A stretch of DNA of 64,000 nt. Origin: Hygrocybe punicea (taxonomy: Eukaryota > Basidiomycota > Agaricomycetes > Agaricales > Hygrophoraceae). The position numbers and the translations under genes were made by a program. Where the stretch lies: NCBI GenBank assembly GCA_963556145.1, contig OY744461.1:5466891-5530890 (forward strand), read 5' to 3'. The notes under the pieces were generated by a model. It searched no databases. It saw only the letters and a list, made by a program, of their open reading frames with translations, and was not told the origin of the DNA. Shown here piece by piece: positions 1 through 12,030 of the stretch; the first letter of the stretch is position 1, and each line of letters opens with the position of its first letter.

Positions 1-559
1 ACCATGAAGCCACAACATGTCCAACTCTACCATGTGTTCACCATGAGGCGTACATGAGGCGTCCTCATGTCGATGTTCTCGCGATCCAACTGGAGGCCCG
101 CTGGATGACTCGGATGATTTGTCATTGGATCATGTGACAAGCAGAATTGCCAATTCGGGGTCTACACTTGCTGTAACAGGCAAGTGCGCAGTTTGGCAAG
201 TGCGTTGCACGGTCGGGTCAAAGATGGGTATCGTCCAGTGTGGGGTTGGCAATGAGAGTGTCTTGAGGTAGCATGGATATAGCGGCAAGGTTGGTATGAA
301 AGAAAATGAAGGAATGTATAGAGGAAAAAACCAACTAGGACAATGGGCTAGTCGAGGTCAGACATATGAACAGCATAAGCTGTACCGGATGACGATGTCT
401 GTTGATGACATATCGAGGAGCGGTGTCTTGTCCTGTTTGTGGAACAAGAAGGTCCACTTGATGTCGGTATTCGTCCAAGAAAGGGTATCATTGTAAACGA
501 GTGTGGGAGATATCAAGGCTATAGATGGAAAAGGTTAAATGAATGTGGGTCCAGGTTTC
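1..559. other. Unassigned sequence at the window edge
   Basis: No complete gene is recognised. The minus strand stays fairly codon-like and pyrimidine-rich, as if it continued the decayed ORF at 560-1030, but stops interrupt it. No tandem repeat or terminal inverted repeat was seen. Confidence 0.3.
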
Positions 560-1030
560 GAGTCATGGCACGAGTGACAAGCTGTGGGAACAAGTCATCG
601 GGTACTGCATTGAAGCAGTGTCGTGCGAACAATATGCGATAGGGGTTGGTTCACTGTTTGGGAAGTCGTATGGTCTGTGGTCGAAGTCCAAAAGAATGTG
701 CTTCGGCAATGGTCGGATTAGAGAGAACAGTGAAATGTCCCGTGATCGAGGATTGTCCAGGGCATGCGTGCAGGTGAGGAATGTCGTCGGATCGTCAGGG
801 AGGATAATGGTAGGCACAGAATACGAAAGTGGAAACCATATATCCGAGAATGGCAATTGTCAATTACGTGTCGAGATATTGTTGAGGTGGAAGTCAGAAG
901 TATCAATGGTGGAAGGGTTTCGATGCCGATGCCAAAGATAGATCATAACAAAGTAGAAACCGATCAGGAAGGTGATGGCAATGCTGCCAATAACAATTAC
1001 GGTAATGAGCTGTGTCGGGAGTACAGCCAT
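560..1030 (-). pseudogene. Small membrane-protein-like ORF, interrupted by one TGA
   Basis: Starting at the ATG complementary to 1028-1030, the minus strand encodes a short polar start and then a strongly hydrophobic stretch (about residues 8-32, rich in I, V, F and Y). A basic patch (HRHR) follows, as expected for a single-pass membrane segment with a cytosolic positive flank. At codon 57 there is a TGA (860-862). The same frame then stays open for about 98 more codons to a TGA near 560. Upstream (1031-1300) the minus strand is C/T-rich, like many fungal promoters. I do not recognise the family. It may be a decayed host gene or a fragment captured by the neighbouring Helitron. Alternatively the TGA could lie in an intron I cannot define. 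Confidence 0.35.
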
Positions 1031-1334
1031 TGTGAATCGGTTTGTCGTGGGATGAAGTCAACAATATGTCAGGGCGAGGGAAAAGACAATAGCGATGATG
1101 TCCGTCGGCAAGGAGACTATTCGGGTACAGCAAGGTAACGTGGGGATGTGTCCATGGTCGGTCTGGATTGTTCTAGAAGAAGAAAGGAAGAAAAGAGAAC
1201 AAGGACAAGAATAAACAACAATGTCCAAAAGAAGACAAAAGGTAAAGGGGAACGAAAAAGGAAGGTATGGTAAAGTGGAATCGTCATCGTGGGTAGTGGA
1301 GTCGGAATCGGAGTTGTGGAGTTGAAAAATGTAA

Positions 1335-2864
1335 CAGTAATGCAGCACTCCGTCGCATCATTGTTTCTCAGCATCACTGGCATGCCTACACATAAGTCCA
1401 ATCTTCCTGGTATATGATCAGAGGATGATGCATGTGGTTGGCTCCAAAGTAGTTTTTGGAGTAAAGGTTCCAATATCTTTGTGTGTCGAATGGGATCCAA
1501 AATTGTTGACATGTGATGAGATTTTCTTTTGCTATTGGAACTAGTAGTTTCATTCCATCTGTCTATAGAATAGAATGATGTTAATGGTCTTCTATTTTCA
1601 GCAGGAAAATGTTGAATACCAAGTTCATTGATTTTGTCTTTTTGTGCATTTAATGCAGTAACAACTGATACATTCCTGAACTTCTTTTGGGCTAATTTTG
1701 GATCATTTGAACCTTTTCCTGCAATAATAGTACGAAGAAATGCAATATCTTTGGAAGTACATGCTTTGTATCTCATGTTTCCCAAAGCCAGTCTCAGTTG
1801 GACATCTTCTTCTGACTGATTGGTTTGTCTCATATTTTCATGTAATATAACAACTGTTATAATTTGATGCCAAAGAGCTTTGCCTATAGCAGCTTCCTGA
1901 TTTGCTATAGTTTGACTGGAATTGATTTGGACACCAATGGTTCCAGAGTACAAAGGAGCACCACTCATAGCTGGTGGAAGTTGGCCAAAATCTCCTGCAA
2001 ATATCATATTAATGCCACCAAAAGGTTCATCATAAACACCACATGCTTTTGCACACTGAGCACTGATTTTATACATATCTCTGCAAGATAACATTGACAC
2101 CTCATCAATGAAAATGTAATCCATACCATCAAGATTGGCACGGACTTGTGCAAGGGAACAAGATGATCCTCCCTGATTAATTCCAAGAATGGAGTGATAT
2201 GTAGATCCATTTACAAGGGCAGCAGCACCACCAGTTGGTGCAAGAACCACAAACCAATGATTTTCATTGTGTTTACCAATGAAACTAGTCAATGCTTTGA
2301 TGACTTGTGATTTTCCTATGCCTGCCATCCCACCAAGATACATGCATAGCTTATCAGAACTGTCAAGGTAGAGTGATTGGCAATGATATGAAATGCTCTC
2401 TTTTGGTCAGTGTTCAACTTGTAATTATTGATAGTTACATCAATAAGATGACGATCAGTTCTGTTTGCAGGAATAAATATATGGTTGATGTATGCTGCGT
2501 CCACTATCTTAACATCATTATATTGAAAATTTGCCAATTTATCTATGGTTGCTGTCTTTGTTGGTAAATTTTTATTTCTGTCATCGATGATTTCTTTTTT
2601 CTTTGCAAGGACTGCAGCTCTCCATAATTTTGCTGATTGTACTACAAGTGGTTCTATAGGTATCAATGGTCCTATATCTGGGGTACCATCAATACAATCA
2701 TCCAGCCACCCTGACCTTTTCAAAGTTCTTTCAACTATTAGCATTTGATCCTTCCTCTTTTGTCCCTTATGGCCAAGTTTCAGAAGTATTTCTGTGTCAT
2801 TATTGTCTTCATCAATATTGTTGTTGAAGTCATTGCTGTTAAATGCTAATTCAGCATTGTGCAT
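1335..2864 (-). pseudogene. Helitron Pif1-like helicase domain, 3'-truncated
   Basis: This is a DNA helicase of superfamily 1B (Pif1 type) that would unwind the donor strand during Helitron transposition. The Walker A motif GMAGIGKS lies at about 2331-2308, followed by an LAPTGGAA-type motif and the Walker B FIDEVSML. An AGDFGQLPP motif and a methionine/arginine-rich ENMRQ motif follow, in the usual order. There is a frame change near 2316-2343, right at the Walker A motif, between the upstream and downstream frames. The C-terminal helicase motifs after VGMPVMLRNN are lost. The reading frame beyond 1340 is low-complexity pyrimidine-rich DNA, not helicase. Confidence 0.82.
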
Positions 2865-2877
2865 GTCATCCAGTTCA

Positions 2878-4630
2878 TCAAGAATACCTTATATCTGCAG
2901 TATTATTCTTCTGACGTTTAGCAGAGAAATCATCTCTTGCATCCAAACACTCATACCACAGACCAAAGTATTTCATGATCTCCACCTCTCTTTTAGAAAA
3001 CTCATGGTCTATGAAAGCATTATTCCATGTTTGTAATTTGAGTTCTTTGCTGCTTCTCCATGGCTTGAAAAATGTTAACATTGTACAACAATAATATTGT
3101 CGATCACCACGGTCGGCCCTTGGCAAAGTGTTTGGAATAAAATTAGGAACTATAAAAGGATCATTCTCTTTCATTTTGGCATGGTGTGTAAGATACTGTG
3201 GATGATTGGGATGTAAAGTATAATCTTTTTCATTTTTCATCAATTTATTACGATGAACTCCATTTGTTTCATCTGCTATTCCTGTGCTTGCATTTCTATT
3301 CAAACTATTAGGTTTTGGAATCTCATCTCTTTTTATGAGCATATCATCATCAACAACATCAGACAAGTTGGCATCACTAGAATCATCAGTAGGTTCAGTG
3401 AAAAAATCAGATAAATCATCACAGCCTAGATTGTCAAAATGATGGTTTTGCACTGGTTCTTTTCTAGCTCTTTTGGTTTTTGTTTTGGTGGGTGTTTTAT
3501 TTGGTTCCATAGTGGCAAGATGTATCCAGTCATACAGTGATACATTATCATACAAGGATGGTCTGAACATATAATTATTTACTTTGGAAAGTCCAATGTA
3601 TGCACCATTATTCTTACCAAGAACAACCTTTTGTGCATTATTTTGATCTTCACATATATTAGCAATTTCTTCATCAGACCATGCACTGATAACCTCTTTA
3701 ACATAAGACCTCCAAAAGAATGGCACAAATTTATGACTGGTGTAGTGATCAGGATTTCCAAGCACATATAATGAAGCCATTGGAGCACCAATCTCCATTG
3801 TGGAGGTGAGTGAATTGACTATTTGTGTAAACAGTTTTCTGACTTTGTCTTTTCTTTTTAGGTCGCCACCAATCATTTCAGAATTCTTATCAAAAATACT
3901 TTTTATCACTTCAAAAATGCTATAGGTCTTCAAGGAGAATTTTGTAATATAATCTGTTATGTATGCAACTATGGCCTTTATAGCAGTACCTGATAATAAG
4001 CTGGTCACATCAGAATTGCATCATAGCATATATGTAACTTCAGGTGTCACTGTGTTCATCCAAGGTTCATCATGCTTGAGGTTGAGAGCACCAGTGTTAG
4101 GTTCTACAAAAGTTTGTTGAAAGATATCACGGGGAAATCATCATTTACATTCACCTTTCGAATTAAGACAATATGGTTTTTTTTGCCATCATGCCTGTTA
4201 TGTACATTTAATCACAATAAAAGATCATCTACAACATCTTGAAACCTTTGCCACTATGTTGATCTTTTGTCATGATATTGACAATTCATGGAACAATTAT
4301 ATGATGGTGGATCTGGCAGGACACATGTCGGTGGTTGATATTCAGGTTTTGACATTGTTTGTTCCATTTTCTGTGATCTTTAGAACCTGTCATGAATTGT
4401 CCTACACACAAACTTTCCAAGTATTCCACCAATCTTTTCTGAAAGTCAGAATTTTCACCCATCATTTTGTCACGTATTTCCTGAGGTGTAAGGCATCCCT
4501 TTATCCACAACAGCATATGAAGATGCAAGGTAAGATGTCCTTGTTCCTCTACCATTGCATAATAACCTGATGTGTTTCCATAAAGGGCAGGATGAGATTC
4601 ATTTATTCCTAATATATGTTTGATGAACAT
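2878..4630 (-). pseudogene. Helitron Rep endonuclease domain (frameshifted)
   Basis: The Rep domain nicks and joins DNA during rolling-circle transposition. The 4630-4286 frame contains EEQG followed by LHLHMLLW. Its H-x-H (codons near 4525-4517) is the metal-binding HUH motif. The 4008-2878 frame contains AYITDYITK near 3963-3937, which fits the Y-xxx-Y-xxK catalytic two-tyrosine motif, so the residues that attack DNA are preserved. Between the two frames (about 4010-4285) the sequence is frameshifted. The lower part (3500-2900) is acidic and asparagine/lysine rich, as in the linker before the helicase. It is probably inactive as a single polypeptide. Confidence 0.78.
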
Positions 4631-4766
4631 TTCAGTAGTAAAGTGAAAGAAGCGGGCCCCAGCAACTGGATTATTTGCAATTAGTTTGTAACAATCCTGG
4701 GGTAGACGTTGTTTAGGATAAAACCTTTCTTTGTTGTCAGCATAATATAAGCATAGTGGATGATTG

Positions 4767-6170
4767 ATGTTACGAGTTCTTTTAATTACGAGTTCTTTTA
4801 ATTTATTAAAAGACTCGTTCTTTATCAGACCTGGTTCAGTGAGGGTTCGTAATTAATTAATTGATTAATTAATTAATTAATTGATTAATTAATAAAGTTG
4901 ATCGCCTATAGACAGAATTTTTTTGTGCAAGAGATATGATTCTACTTCTAATACTGGAAAATAAGATGCAGATGGGGCCATGTGTGGACAAGCTTACATA
5001 AGCATCCAAATATGGGTTGTCTCAGAAAATACAAACTACCTTCTAATTATATTCAAAATATTCATACTGACTTCATTTCTTCTCAGAATCAGCTGAAATT
5101 TGAACTGCTCACTAAGATAACCATTTCGGGCAAGGTGTGACAGTCACATGTGACCAATCTAACCATATAAGGTAATTTTTGATATTGTACAATAAATTTG
5201 TTACTGATCGCATTGGTGATAGTCACATGTGACCAGTCTAACCAAATATGGTAAGTTTGTATAATATATGCTAAATCGCATACTAACCTTATTATACAAA
5301 TGCAATTATATTCAAAATATTTATACTAGCCTCAATTCTTATCAGAATCAGCTGAAAATTGAACTGCTGACTAATATAACCATTTCGGGCAAGATGTGAT
5401 AGTCACATGTGACCACTCTAACCATATAAGGCAATTTCTGATATTGTATAGCAAATTTTTTGCCGATCGCAATGGTGATAGTCACATGTGACCAGTCTAA
5501 CCATATAAGGCAATTTTACACCATATATCCTAAATTTCAGGGTGATCACAGGAGTCATAGTCACATGTGACCACTGTTACTATATATAAAAATATCAGCC
5601 ATATAAGCAGAAATTAGTGTAACTCAGATGATATAATGATATTTTTACTTAAAACATATAATTCAATGTGATATCGCTGTATATATTATATACTAATTAT
5701 ATATTTCAAGCAAAATCACTTATTGATGTTTGTAATAATCATACAAATAAATATTCAATAATAGAAACAAGACTTTGTTCATGCCATATGCAACATTGGT
5801 CCACTCAAGTACAGCTGTCTTCATGTTATCATCTGTTGTGCAGCAAAGTTATGGAGAAGTAGAGTTTAGCAAATGTAAGTCAATTGTTATCATACTGTTT
5901 AAAGACAGTTGTATTTGACAGTTGATGTATTGTGTTGCTCTTTTTTTTGGCTGAGAGTATTGCATAATGATGAAGTAAAGAAGACATGACAGTGGGAGAG
6001 GAAGTTGAGACATGCTATGCAGGTTTTTTCTTCTATTTTTATGTTGCTATGGTGAGAGGTTGCTATGATGAAAGTGAGGAGGGGAAAAAAAGAACTCATT
6101 CATGCCATGCGCAGCACTGGCCCACTAAACAAGTTAACACTGAGGTTTTTGTTAGCAGTAATCACCAACA
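4767..6170. repeat. AT-rich dispersed repeat R, copy R1
   Basis: The outer edge begins with a GTTACGAGTTCTTTTAATTT-type sequence, continues through AATTAATTAATTGATT runs, and ends near CATGCCATGCGCAGCACTGG. The same sequence recurs in plus orientation at 18147-19700 (R2, diverged) and in minus orientation at 20440-22332 (R3). No transposase is encoded, only short spurious ORFs. It behaves like a non-autonomous element or the terminal repeat of a larger one. Confidence 0.7.
5130..5600. repeat. Tandem array with TCACATGTGA palindromes
   Basis: Five copies of AGTCACATGTGACC followed by a CTAACCATATAAGG-like stretch occur at roughly 5150, 5221, 5400, 5480 and 5560, with 70-80-bp spacing where adjacent. 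Each contains the perfect palindrome TCACATGTGA. The array also appears, more decayed, at 18465-18900 and inverted at about 21000-21180. Confidence 0.75.
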
Positions 6171-6301
6171 ATGATAACATTTTACAGACCAATTCTGATC
6201 AGTTTCTTGAAATTTGAGTCATTCATATGTCTGTTGATCATTTCCTGATGGGATGCTGCTGTCATAGTCCTGGTGCTCCTGGCAATATTGTCAAATGGAG
6301 A

Positions 6302-6577
6302 TCATAATGTTTCCAAAATTTCCTTATCAACCTGACCTACCCTCTCTATAAACTGGGGGCTATATCGAGCATAGCAAGAGTCCTGATGTCTCATTATGTG
6401 AAACAAGCTGATCACCTTCTTGATATGTAAACCATCAGGCATCTCCAGATAGGACCCTTTGGTCAATCTCTTGGTCAAGTATTTGCCATATTGGCACATG
6501 ACATCATACATGAGCAAGATTGTGTTACATCCAGATGTGTACTTCAAGACTTCTGAGACTGCATAGTTCATGTTCAT
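6302..6577 (-). pseudogene. KDZ transposase fragment (second family)
   Basis: The minus strand encodes MNMNYAVSEVLKY, then a YDVMCQYGKYL segment, LFHIMRHQDSCYARYSP and a GQVDKEILETL segment. This series matches the conserved core of KDZ transposases: a YD-x-x-CQY block, an H-x-HQ-x-C block, and a G-x-VD-E-x-IE block. It is a different subfamily from the transposase at 33.8-37.8 kb. Only about 92 codons remain. Confidence 0.72.
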
Positions 6578-6739
6578 CTGTCTGGATGAAATATTATGTT
6601 AGCATTGGCATTGGCATTAGCATTGGCATGAAGGTGTTGCTATTGGCATTGGCAACAGTGGTTCACCACTTCACCACTTCAGGCCACCCAATTTCCTAAA
6701 CTTGTAGATGTAACTGAATGGGTTGTATGTTACTTCTAC

Positions 6740-7490
6740 ATGTTGAGAAATAACAGGTCTAGCCCAGGGCTAATATCCATGTCCCTAGGCTATCCTGGGA
6801 TGTCCCTGGGCTGTCCCTGGGCTGTCTCTGGTCCAAAGCATTGAGACAATGAGACAATGATGTGGGCTTGTCGGGACAATGGGATGTCCCAGGGACATGG
6901 GACATCCCTGGTGCCAGGGGGTTATTTTTGATGTCCCAAACTAATTTTTGGATATTTTTTTGAAATATTTTTTTTGCTGTGTCCACAATGATAGTGTGGT
7001 TATTAGTCAATAGAATGTTAGTAGCCATCATATACAACATATGATAGCTGTATAGCTACATGCATGTGACTTGTAGACTCTGGTTGACCACAGCCAATTC
7101 AGGTGGATGATGTTGGTTGTCAAGATTGCAATTATATAGCTACTCAGTCTTTATGACAGAGCATATTTAATTATGATGGACAAGGAAAAGGAATTGAACT
7201 AGAAGAGAACAATTAAATATTCTTTGACATAATATTGAGAAGCTGCATTCTGCTCATGGACCTGACTGTATGACCTACTATTCAAACTAAATATTAGATG
7301 TTAGCCAATCAAAATACAACATGTTTATTTGTCTCCAGAATGTTCTGAGATTCAAGAGAATGAACTGGGAGAGTTTAGAGATATCTTGTGAAAGGACAGT
7401 AGAATAGCCCATGTCTGACACTGAGTTATTATAAGCATGATAGTAGAAGATTCTTTTTATACATGTTTGCTGGCTCTGGTACCAATGGTA
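6740..7490 (+). repeat. Long inverted-repeat partner of 63333-64000
   Basis: This segment, read on the minus strand, matches 63333-64000 closely. Shared landmarks are a GGGACATCCC-rich block, an ATATACAACATATGATAGCTG stretch, and the end at TGGCTCTGGTACC. In this copy the segment runs on into 7500-7970. Imperfect TGGGATGTCCC-type palindromes lie at 6780-6910. No protein was identified. Confidence 0.75.
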
Positions 7491-7972
7491 CCATGGCAAA
7501 GCCCATGCTCTGTAAATTCCGACATGCTCCATTTAGGTTCATAGGCTGGATCCTTGACATTGCTCAGATCGTTCCTCCAAATGTTTTTGAACCTAGGTAA
7601 TTCAGTCAGTGGGGCATAGTGTTCCCAATACTCCCTGGCTGCACTTATTAACAGCCTAGGTATGTGGACATGGAAACCAGCATGCTGCGATGCTTGATAA
7701 ATCTCCACCACCAAATGCTTTGCATAATATCGTTAAAAGGCAAGAAATTGATGAGCTAACTAACTTACCACATCCTGAGTGATATTGTACATAAAGTGGT
7801 CCTGCTGAATGGGATTGTTTTTGCCTGGCATCAATGGTAAAGTGATAGCAAGTCGAGCATTGATTGCATAAAGCCAATTATGGAAGTCTTCAGCAGACAG
7901 ATTCAGTGTGTAGGAGTTGCTGGACATTGCAATTGCAGAGACAGTGATTGAGTTCAGGATACTGTTTGTCAT
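7457..7972 (-). pseudogene. Unrecognised ORF remnants
   Basis: Two minus-strand frames (7972-7760 and 7714-7457) look protein-like: the first has a NLSAEDFHNWLYAIN segment, the second an aromatic, proline-containing segment (FHVHIPRLLISAAREYW). A possible intron at about 7715-7770 could join them. I do not recognise a family. The position between a KDZ fragment and a hAT element suggests transposon debris. Confidence 0.35.
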
Positions 7973-8558
7973 TTTGAAAAAAAATTGGTGTTGCCACCCG
8001 AATTTATAATCTTATTATGGTATTTTTGGTATTTGTTCAAGCAAACAAACAAACAATGACTCATTGGTCTTAAGGTCAATTTAGCCCACCCAAATTCAAA
8101 GGCAACAACTGAAAAATGGCCTGATCCAAAGGTGAGCAGCTTCTTATGCCCCAAAACACATTTATTGACAGAGTAATTGTGAAATTTAGTGATCCTGAAG
8201 AGTAGGTATTCTAAAATGTCAATTTAGGAGGTATCATTGACATTTGTCCTTAGAGCAACCAGCAATGAAATCACTTTGGGAACTGCCCCTCTTACCTGGT
8301 AGGAGTTCATTCTTTACTGAAAATACTAGCCTGAACTGTCAAACAGCAACGTTGTTGACATTGACTAGGGCAGGACAGGGGTTACCCTCGGGTAAATTTT
8401 CCTGTACCCGGACCCCTGACCCTTCAAACCGTACCCCTTTCGGGTAGGGGTTCAACCCAACCCTTCATCATATGCGGTGTCTCACAATACCGTAAGGGTA
8501 GACAAAAACCACCAGGGTCAGGGTTATATTTGGGGGGTATCTATGGCAACAAATCAAA

Positions 8559-11409
8559 CTACTCGACAATTTCCACATCTTCTGCACCATCTGCATGCGC
8601 TGCCTTCTTTTTCCCCATGTTAGCACGCACAGCGTCAATCAAATCTTTCATGACAACGAGATCACGTCGGGACCAAGAACCAAGACACAAGAATGAGCGA
8701 AGAGATTGAGAGGAGAGAGCATTCCGGGTGTGGCTAAGAAGATGCCAGCCCTGTGAAAAGACTCGTTCAACTGCTGTGGAGGTGGCTGCAAACGACAGAT
8801 CAGATATATTATAGATCAGAAGGCAGGACTTACGAGGTGCACTTAAGAAGTCCAACGCCATCCGAGATAGGCAAGGATATGCGTGCCGATTATCCGACCA
8901 CCATTTCAAAGGGTCGGTCACATTCTCAACCGGGAGACGAAGGTATTCATCAATCTCACTAACAGGAGCTGTCGTGGTTACAGAGAGGTTCCCAAACATC
9001 GTGAACTCGCACTTATTCTGGCAGACCATTAGATACACAACCAGAGAGATCGACGAGGACAGCGTACCGTCACATTGTCCGTGGCCTTGTTCGCCGGTAC
9101 ATCCTCGCTCTTGCCCTTCTTATCCTTATCCTTCTCGTACACTGAAATGAACTCTTCACGAACCATGTTCTCAGCCTGCTCCACTCACTCCTCTTCCCAT
9201 TCATGCTGCTTGAAGTATTCGAGTTTCATGCCGGGGTGGAGTACCATAGCAATGCGATAGATAGCGGAGGAATCTGTGAGAGAATAATAGCGATCCATTT
9301 TTTTCTGTGCAAGCTTCATTGCTGCAACGATGGCGGGGTGATAGCGATGCTTCGTGGTAAGGTTTAGACTGCTCGAGAGACGATCCATGGCAGGTATGAC
9401 TGCAGCGATGCTTGCATTATCTTGCGAGAAGTACAGCGTGGCGGTCTTATATAGCTGTGAGTTCATCAGCGCCTCGATTGGAGAATGACCGACTGAAACG
9501 TACGCTGAGTAGACCAACCAACTCCTCGATTATCCTCCAATGCTCCTCATCCAGTTCATGTTTGCGAAACTTGACCTGCTTATCGACAGTGATCGCATCA
9601 ATGGGTTGGCGATAACGGAGCGCAAACTCCATCATATCAAATGTGGAGTTCCAACGCGTGACTACATCACGAGGGATGAGGTTGGGAAGCAGGTTGGCAT
9701 CCCTGCAGTGACGGCGCCAAGCGGGGAGCGCAATAGTCGTAGAGTTGATGATAGCAAAGGAAAGCTGACGGAGCCTAGACACAGCATCACGGACAACTTC
9801 AGTGTCGGCCAATATATCCTCTTTATCAATCTCATTCAGCCTGTCGAGCTCATCAATTCCATCGTCGTCATCGTCGTCGTCGTCATCGTCATCGTGAACT
9901 GATGCCAGATCTGCGTGGTCTCTGTTGTCATCCTCGGCAATGATCTTGGCGCTATTCTGCTCCACCTCTCCATCAGCATCATCAAGATTAGTGCCCTTGG
10001 TCATGCCAGGGTTGAAAGGGCGAACAAGACTCCTAGCGGAGAGTTGTACAGTGTGATTAAAACACCGGACCCGTCCATCGGCATTGAAGGAGTTGTCAAG
10101 CTTGGCAAGAGCATCCGTTTGCTTGTCATTGGCACTGGCATTATCGGCATTCATCACAAGGATCTTTGATCATTGTGAGCATGATACAAAGACCTGCAAA
10201 CCCGGAACATACCTTCTGCGTAAGGCCAAACCGAATGAGCATGTCTTGAAAAGTATTGGCCATAGTGACACCGGTGTGCGACTCAGCGACTTCAGCAATG
10301 TCCAACAAGAATGAGAGTGGTTTGCCTTGGTACTCGAGATGAACAGTCCAACCGATATAAGCATGGTGATTAGGCGACGTCCAGGCATCAGTCGCAAAAT
10401 GGAGACGACCAGGATGCGCCTGATGCGAGTGTCAGCACAATGGTGGAAACAATGAGGAGTTGGAGACGTACTCGAAGTAAATTGCCAATACGATCGAGAC
10501 ACTTCTCATATGAGGTCTTGACATCGCGAGCGACGGTCTTCGGTGAAGGAATACTGATGTGGGGCCGGCCAGCAGTCAAGAGCTCGATAAGTTCGCGGTC
10601 AGACATGATACCGAGTGCACGATTGCTCTCAGTAACCCATTTAACAATGTGGGCCCTAGACATTCAGCTAAGCAATTTTGTGGTAAGTGCACTGGTGAAA
10701 CGCACATACCGGACTTCAACATTCGAATGAGCGCGATGAGAGTACGTGATGGGTTTTTGGCCTTGACGAGCGAACGCCTGGAAAATTGAACCACTGCGCG
10801 CCTCGGCTTCCTTTGTGTTGAGGGCAGTATGCACAGCTTCAACGCCGAAGCAACGATTGGCGTGATGTTTGAGATTGGCAGTCGATGAGCGATCCTGCTT
10901 GTCTTGGAATCGCCGAACACCACCAAGTGTCATTTTGCAGTGGCTGGCAGCGCAGGGGAAGAAGTAACAGAGTCGTCCGTCAATGTATTCGATGCTGACA
11001 TTGGACTTGAAAAAGGAATAAATGGGAGAGCGCCAGCTGCTCTTAGCTTTCTCTGTTGAACGTGAGTGAGGGTGGCTACGTCGCAGAAGGAGAACTCACC
11101 GAGCACTTGCTCATCCGACATCTCAGGATCATCCGAGTCGATCTCGATCAAACTAGTGTTATCGTCCCCATCGGCTTCATTCTCGTCAAGGAGAGCATCG
11201 GTGGAGGGTTCAGAACGACTGGAATTTGAACGCTTAATTTTTTTGGCCGGTTGCTTGGCTGCAGCAGCACAATCCTTCAGAGACTCGGCGGGTCTCTTAA
11301 CGGGCTGCTTGACAGCGGCACGTGAGGAAGCATCGTTGGAAGTGAAAGTGGATTTGGTAGACATGGACGCGGAAGACTTTGCAGAACGAGTATCAGAGGG
11401 TTTGGTCAT
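8559..11409 (-). pseudogene. hAT transposase, copy 1 (nonsense-mutated)
   Basis: This is a multi-exon minus-strand gene starting at the ATG complementary to 11407-11409. A serine/alanine/lysine-rich N-terminus is followed by a BED-finger-like segment (STANLKHHANRC), then the RNase-H-like core (MNADNASANDKQTDAL; DVVTRWNSTFDMMEF) with an Asp run inserted. The C-terminal hAT dimerisation region has ATSTAVERVFSQG and TRNALSSQSLRSF. Splice signals were seen between frames. Copy 1 has TGA at 9185-9187 where copy 2 has TGG, in a WEEEWVEQ context, which should truncate the dimerisation domain. Copy 1 also has TGA after PATAK (near 10932), where copy 2 reads CGA; this may fall within an intron. Confidence 0.88.
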
Positions 11410-11653
11410 GGCGGACTGAACGAAGAGGACGAAAAGAACTTACTGATTTTATAGACTCGAGCCGGATCTTGATAAAACCCCGTTTCGATCGCGCTAAGAT
11501 AAATTCTGGCTGGCTGCCGTGCTTGTGCGACGGCATCGGTGGTGGCCGCATGGACTGCACCCTATCAACTCAGGCAACATCGAGAAAAATTAGTTTAAAC
11601 GAATAAAAAAAAAAAAAAACCCCCCGACCGAGTGTCTGGGCAGGAACTAGTGT

Positions 11654-12030
11654 TGAATGGGCAATATTCGAGGCTCGCTGAGCCACAGGTTGGCGTTCGA
11701 GGTGCGTGGCCAAAATGAAGGAGCTAAAAAAAATCACGCAAGCTTTACCAAAAAGCGCAGCATGAAAGGGGACAGAACTTACCAGGCTTGGGAAGTTGAT
11801 TATATGTGTCTGATATTGGGTGGCGCACAAGCCCTGAGCGATGTTGAATGGGCAATATTCGAGTCACAGGTTGGCATTCGAGGTGCGCGGCCAAAATGAA
11901 GAAGCTAAAAATCACACAAGCTTTACCAAAAAGCACAGCATGAAAGGGGACAGGACTTACCAGGCTTGGGAAGTTGATTATACGTGTCCGATATTGGGTG
12001 GTGCACAAGCCCTGAGCGATGTGGGTTGAC
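11654..12030 (+). repeat. Duplicated ~190-bp subterminal repeat of hAT copy 1
   Basis: Two direct copies begin TTGAATGGGCAATATTCGAG (about 11654 and 11843) and end at CAAGCCCTGAGCGATG. The second lacks a 10-base piece. The same pair occurs in hAT copy 2 at about 62557-62925. Subterminal repeats in hAT elements are commonly transposase-binding regions, so that role is inferred here. Confidence 0.8.

Larger units (their letters stand above)
1335..4640 (-). mobile_element. Helitron remnant (Rep HUH/Y2 plus Pif1-type helicase)
   Basis: On the minus strand the order is an HUH-type Rep segment (4630-4286), a segment with the two-tyrosine motif (4008-2878) and a Pif1-family helicase (2864 to about 1340). 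This is the layout of a rolling-circle Helitron protein. The parts lie in different frames, so the gene is broken by frameshifts. Helicase similarity stops near 1340, just after a run resembling VGMPVMLRNN (a late helicase motif); below that the sequence is unrelated, so the 3' part of the gene and the Helitron 3' end are missing. Upstream of 4640 no further Rep sequence was identified before repeat R1. Orientation and identity are secure; the exact ends are not. Confidence 0.8.

Noticed and set aside
563..941. Plus-strand ORFs at the window start as genes
   Set aside because: They are opposite to the more protein-like minus-strand ORF and show no domain or sensible composition.
9840..9898. 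GTCATCGTCGTC microsatellite as an independent element
   Set aside because: It encodes the Asp run within the hAT transposase and is present in both copies, so it is part of that gene.
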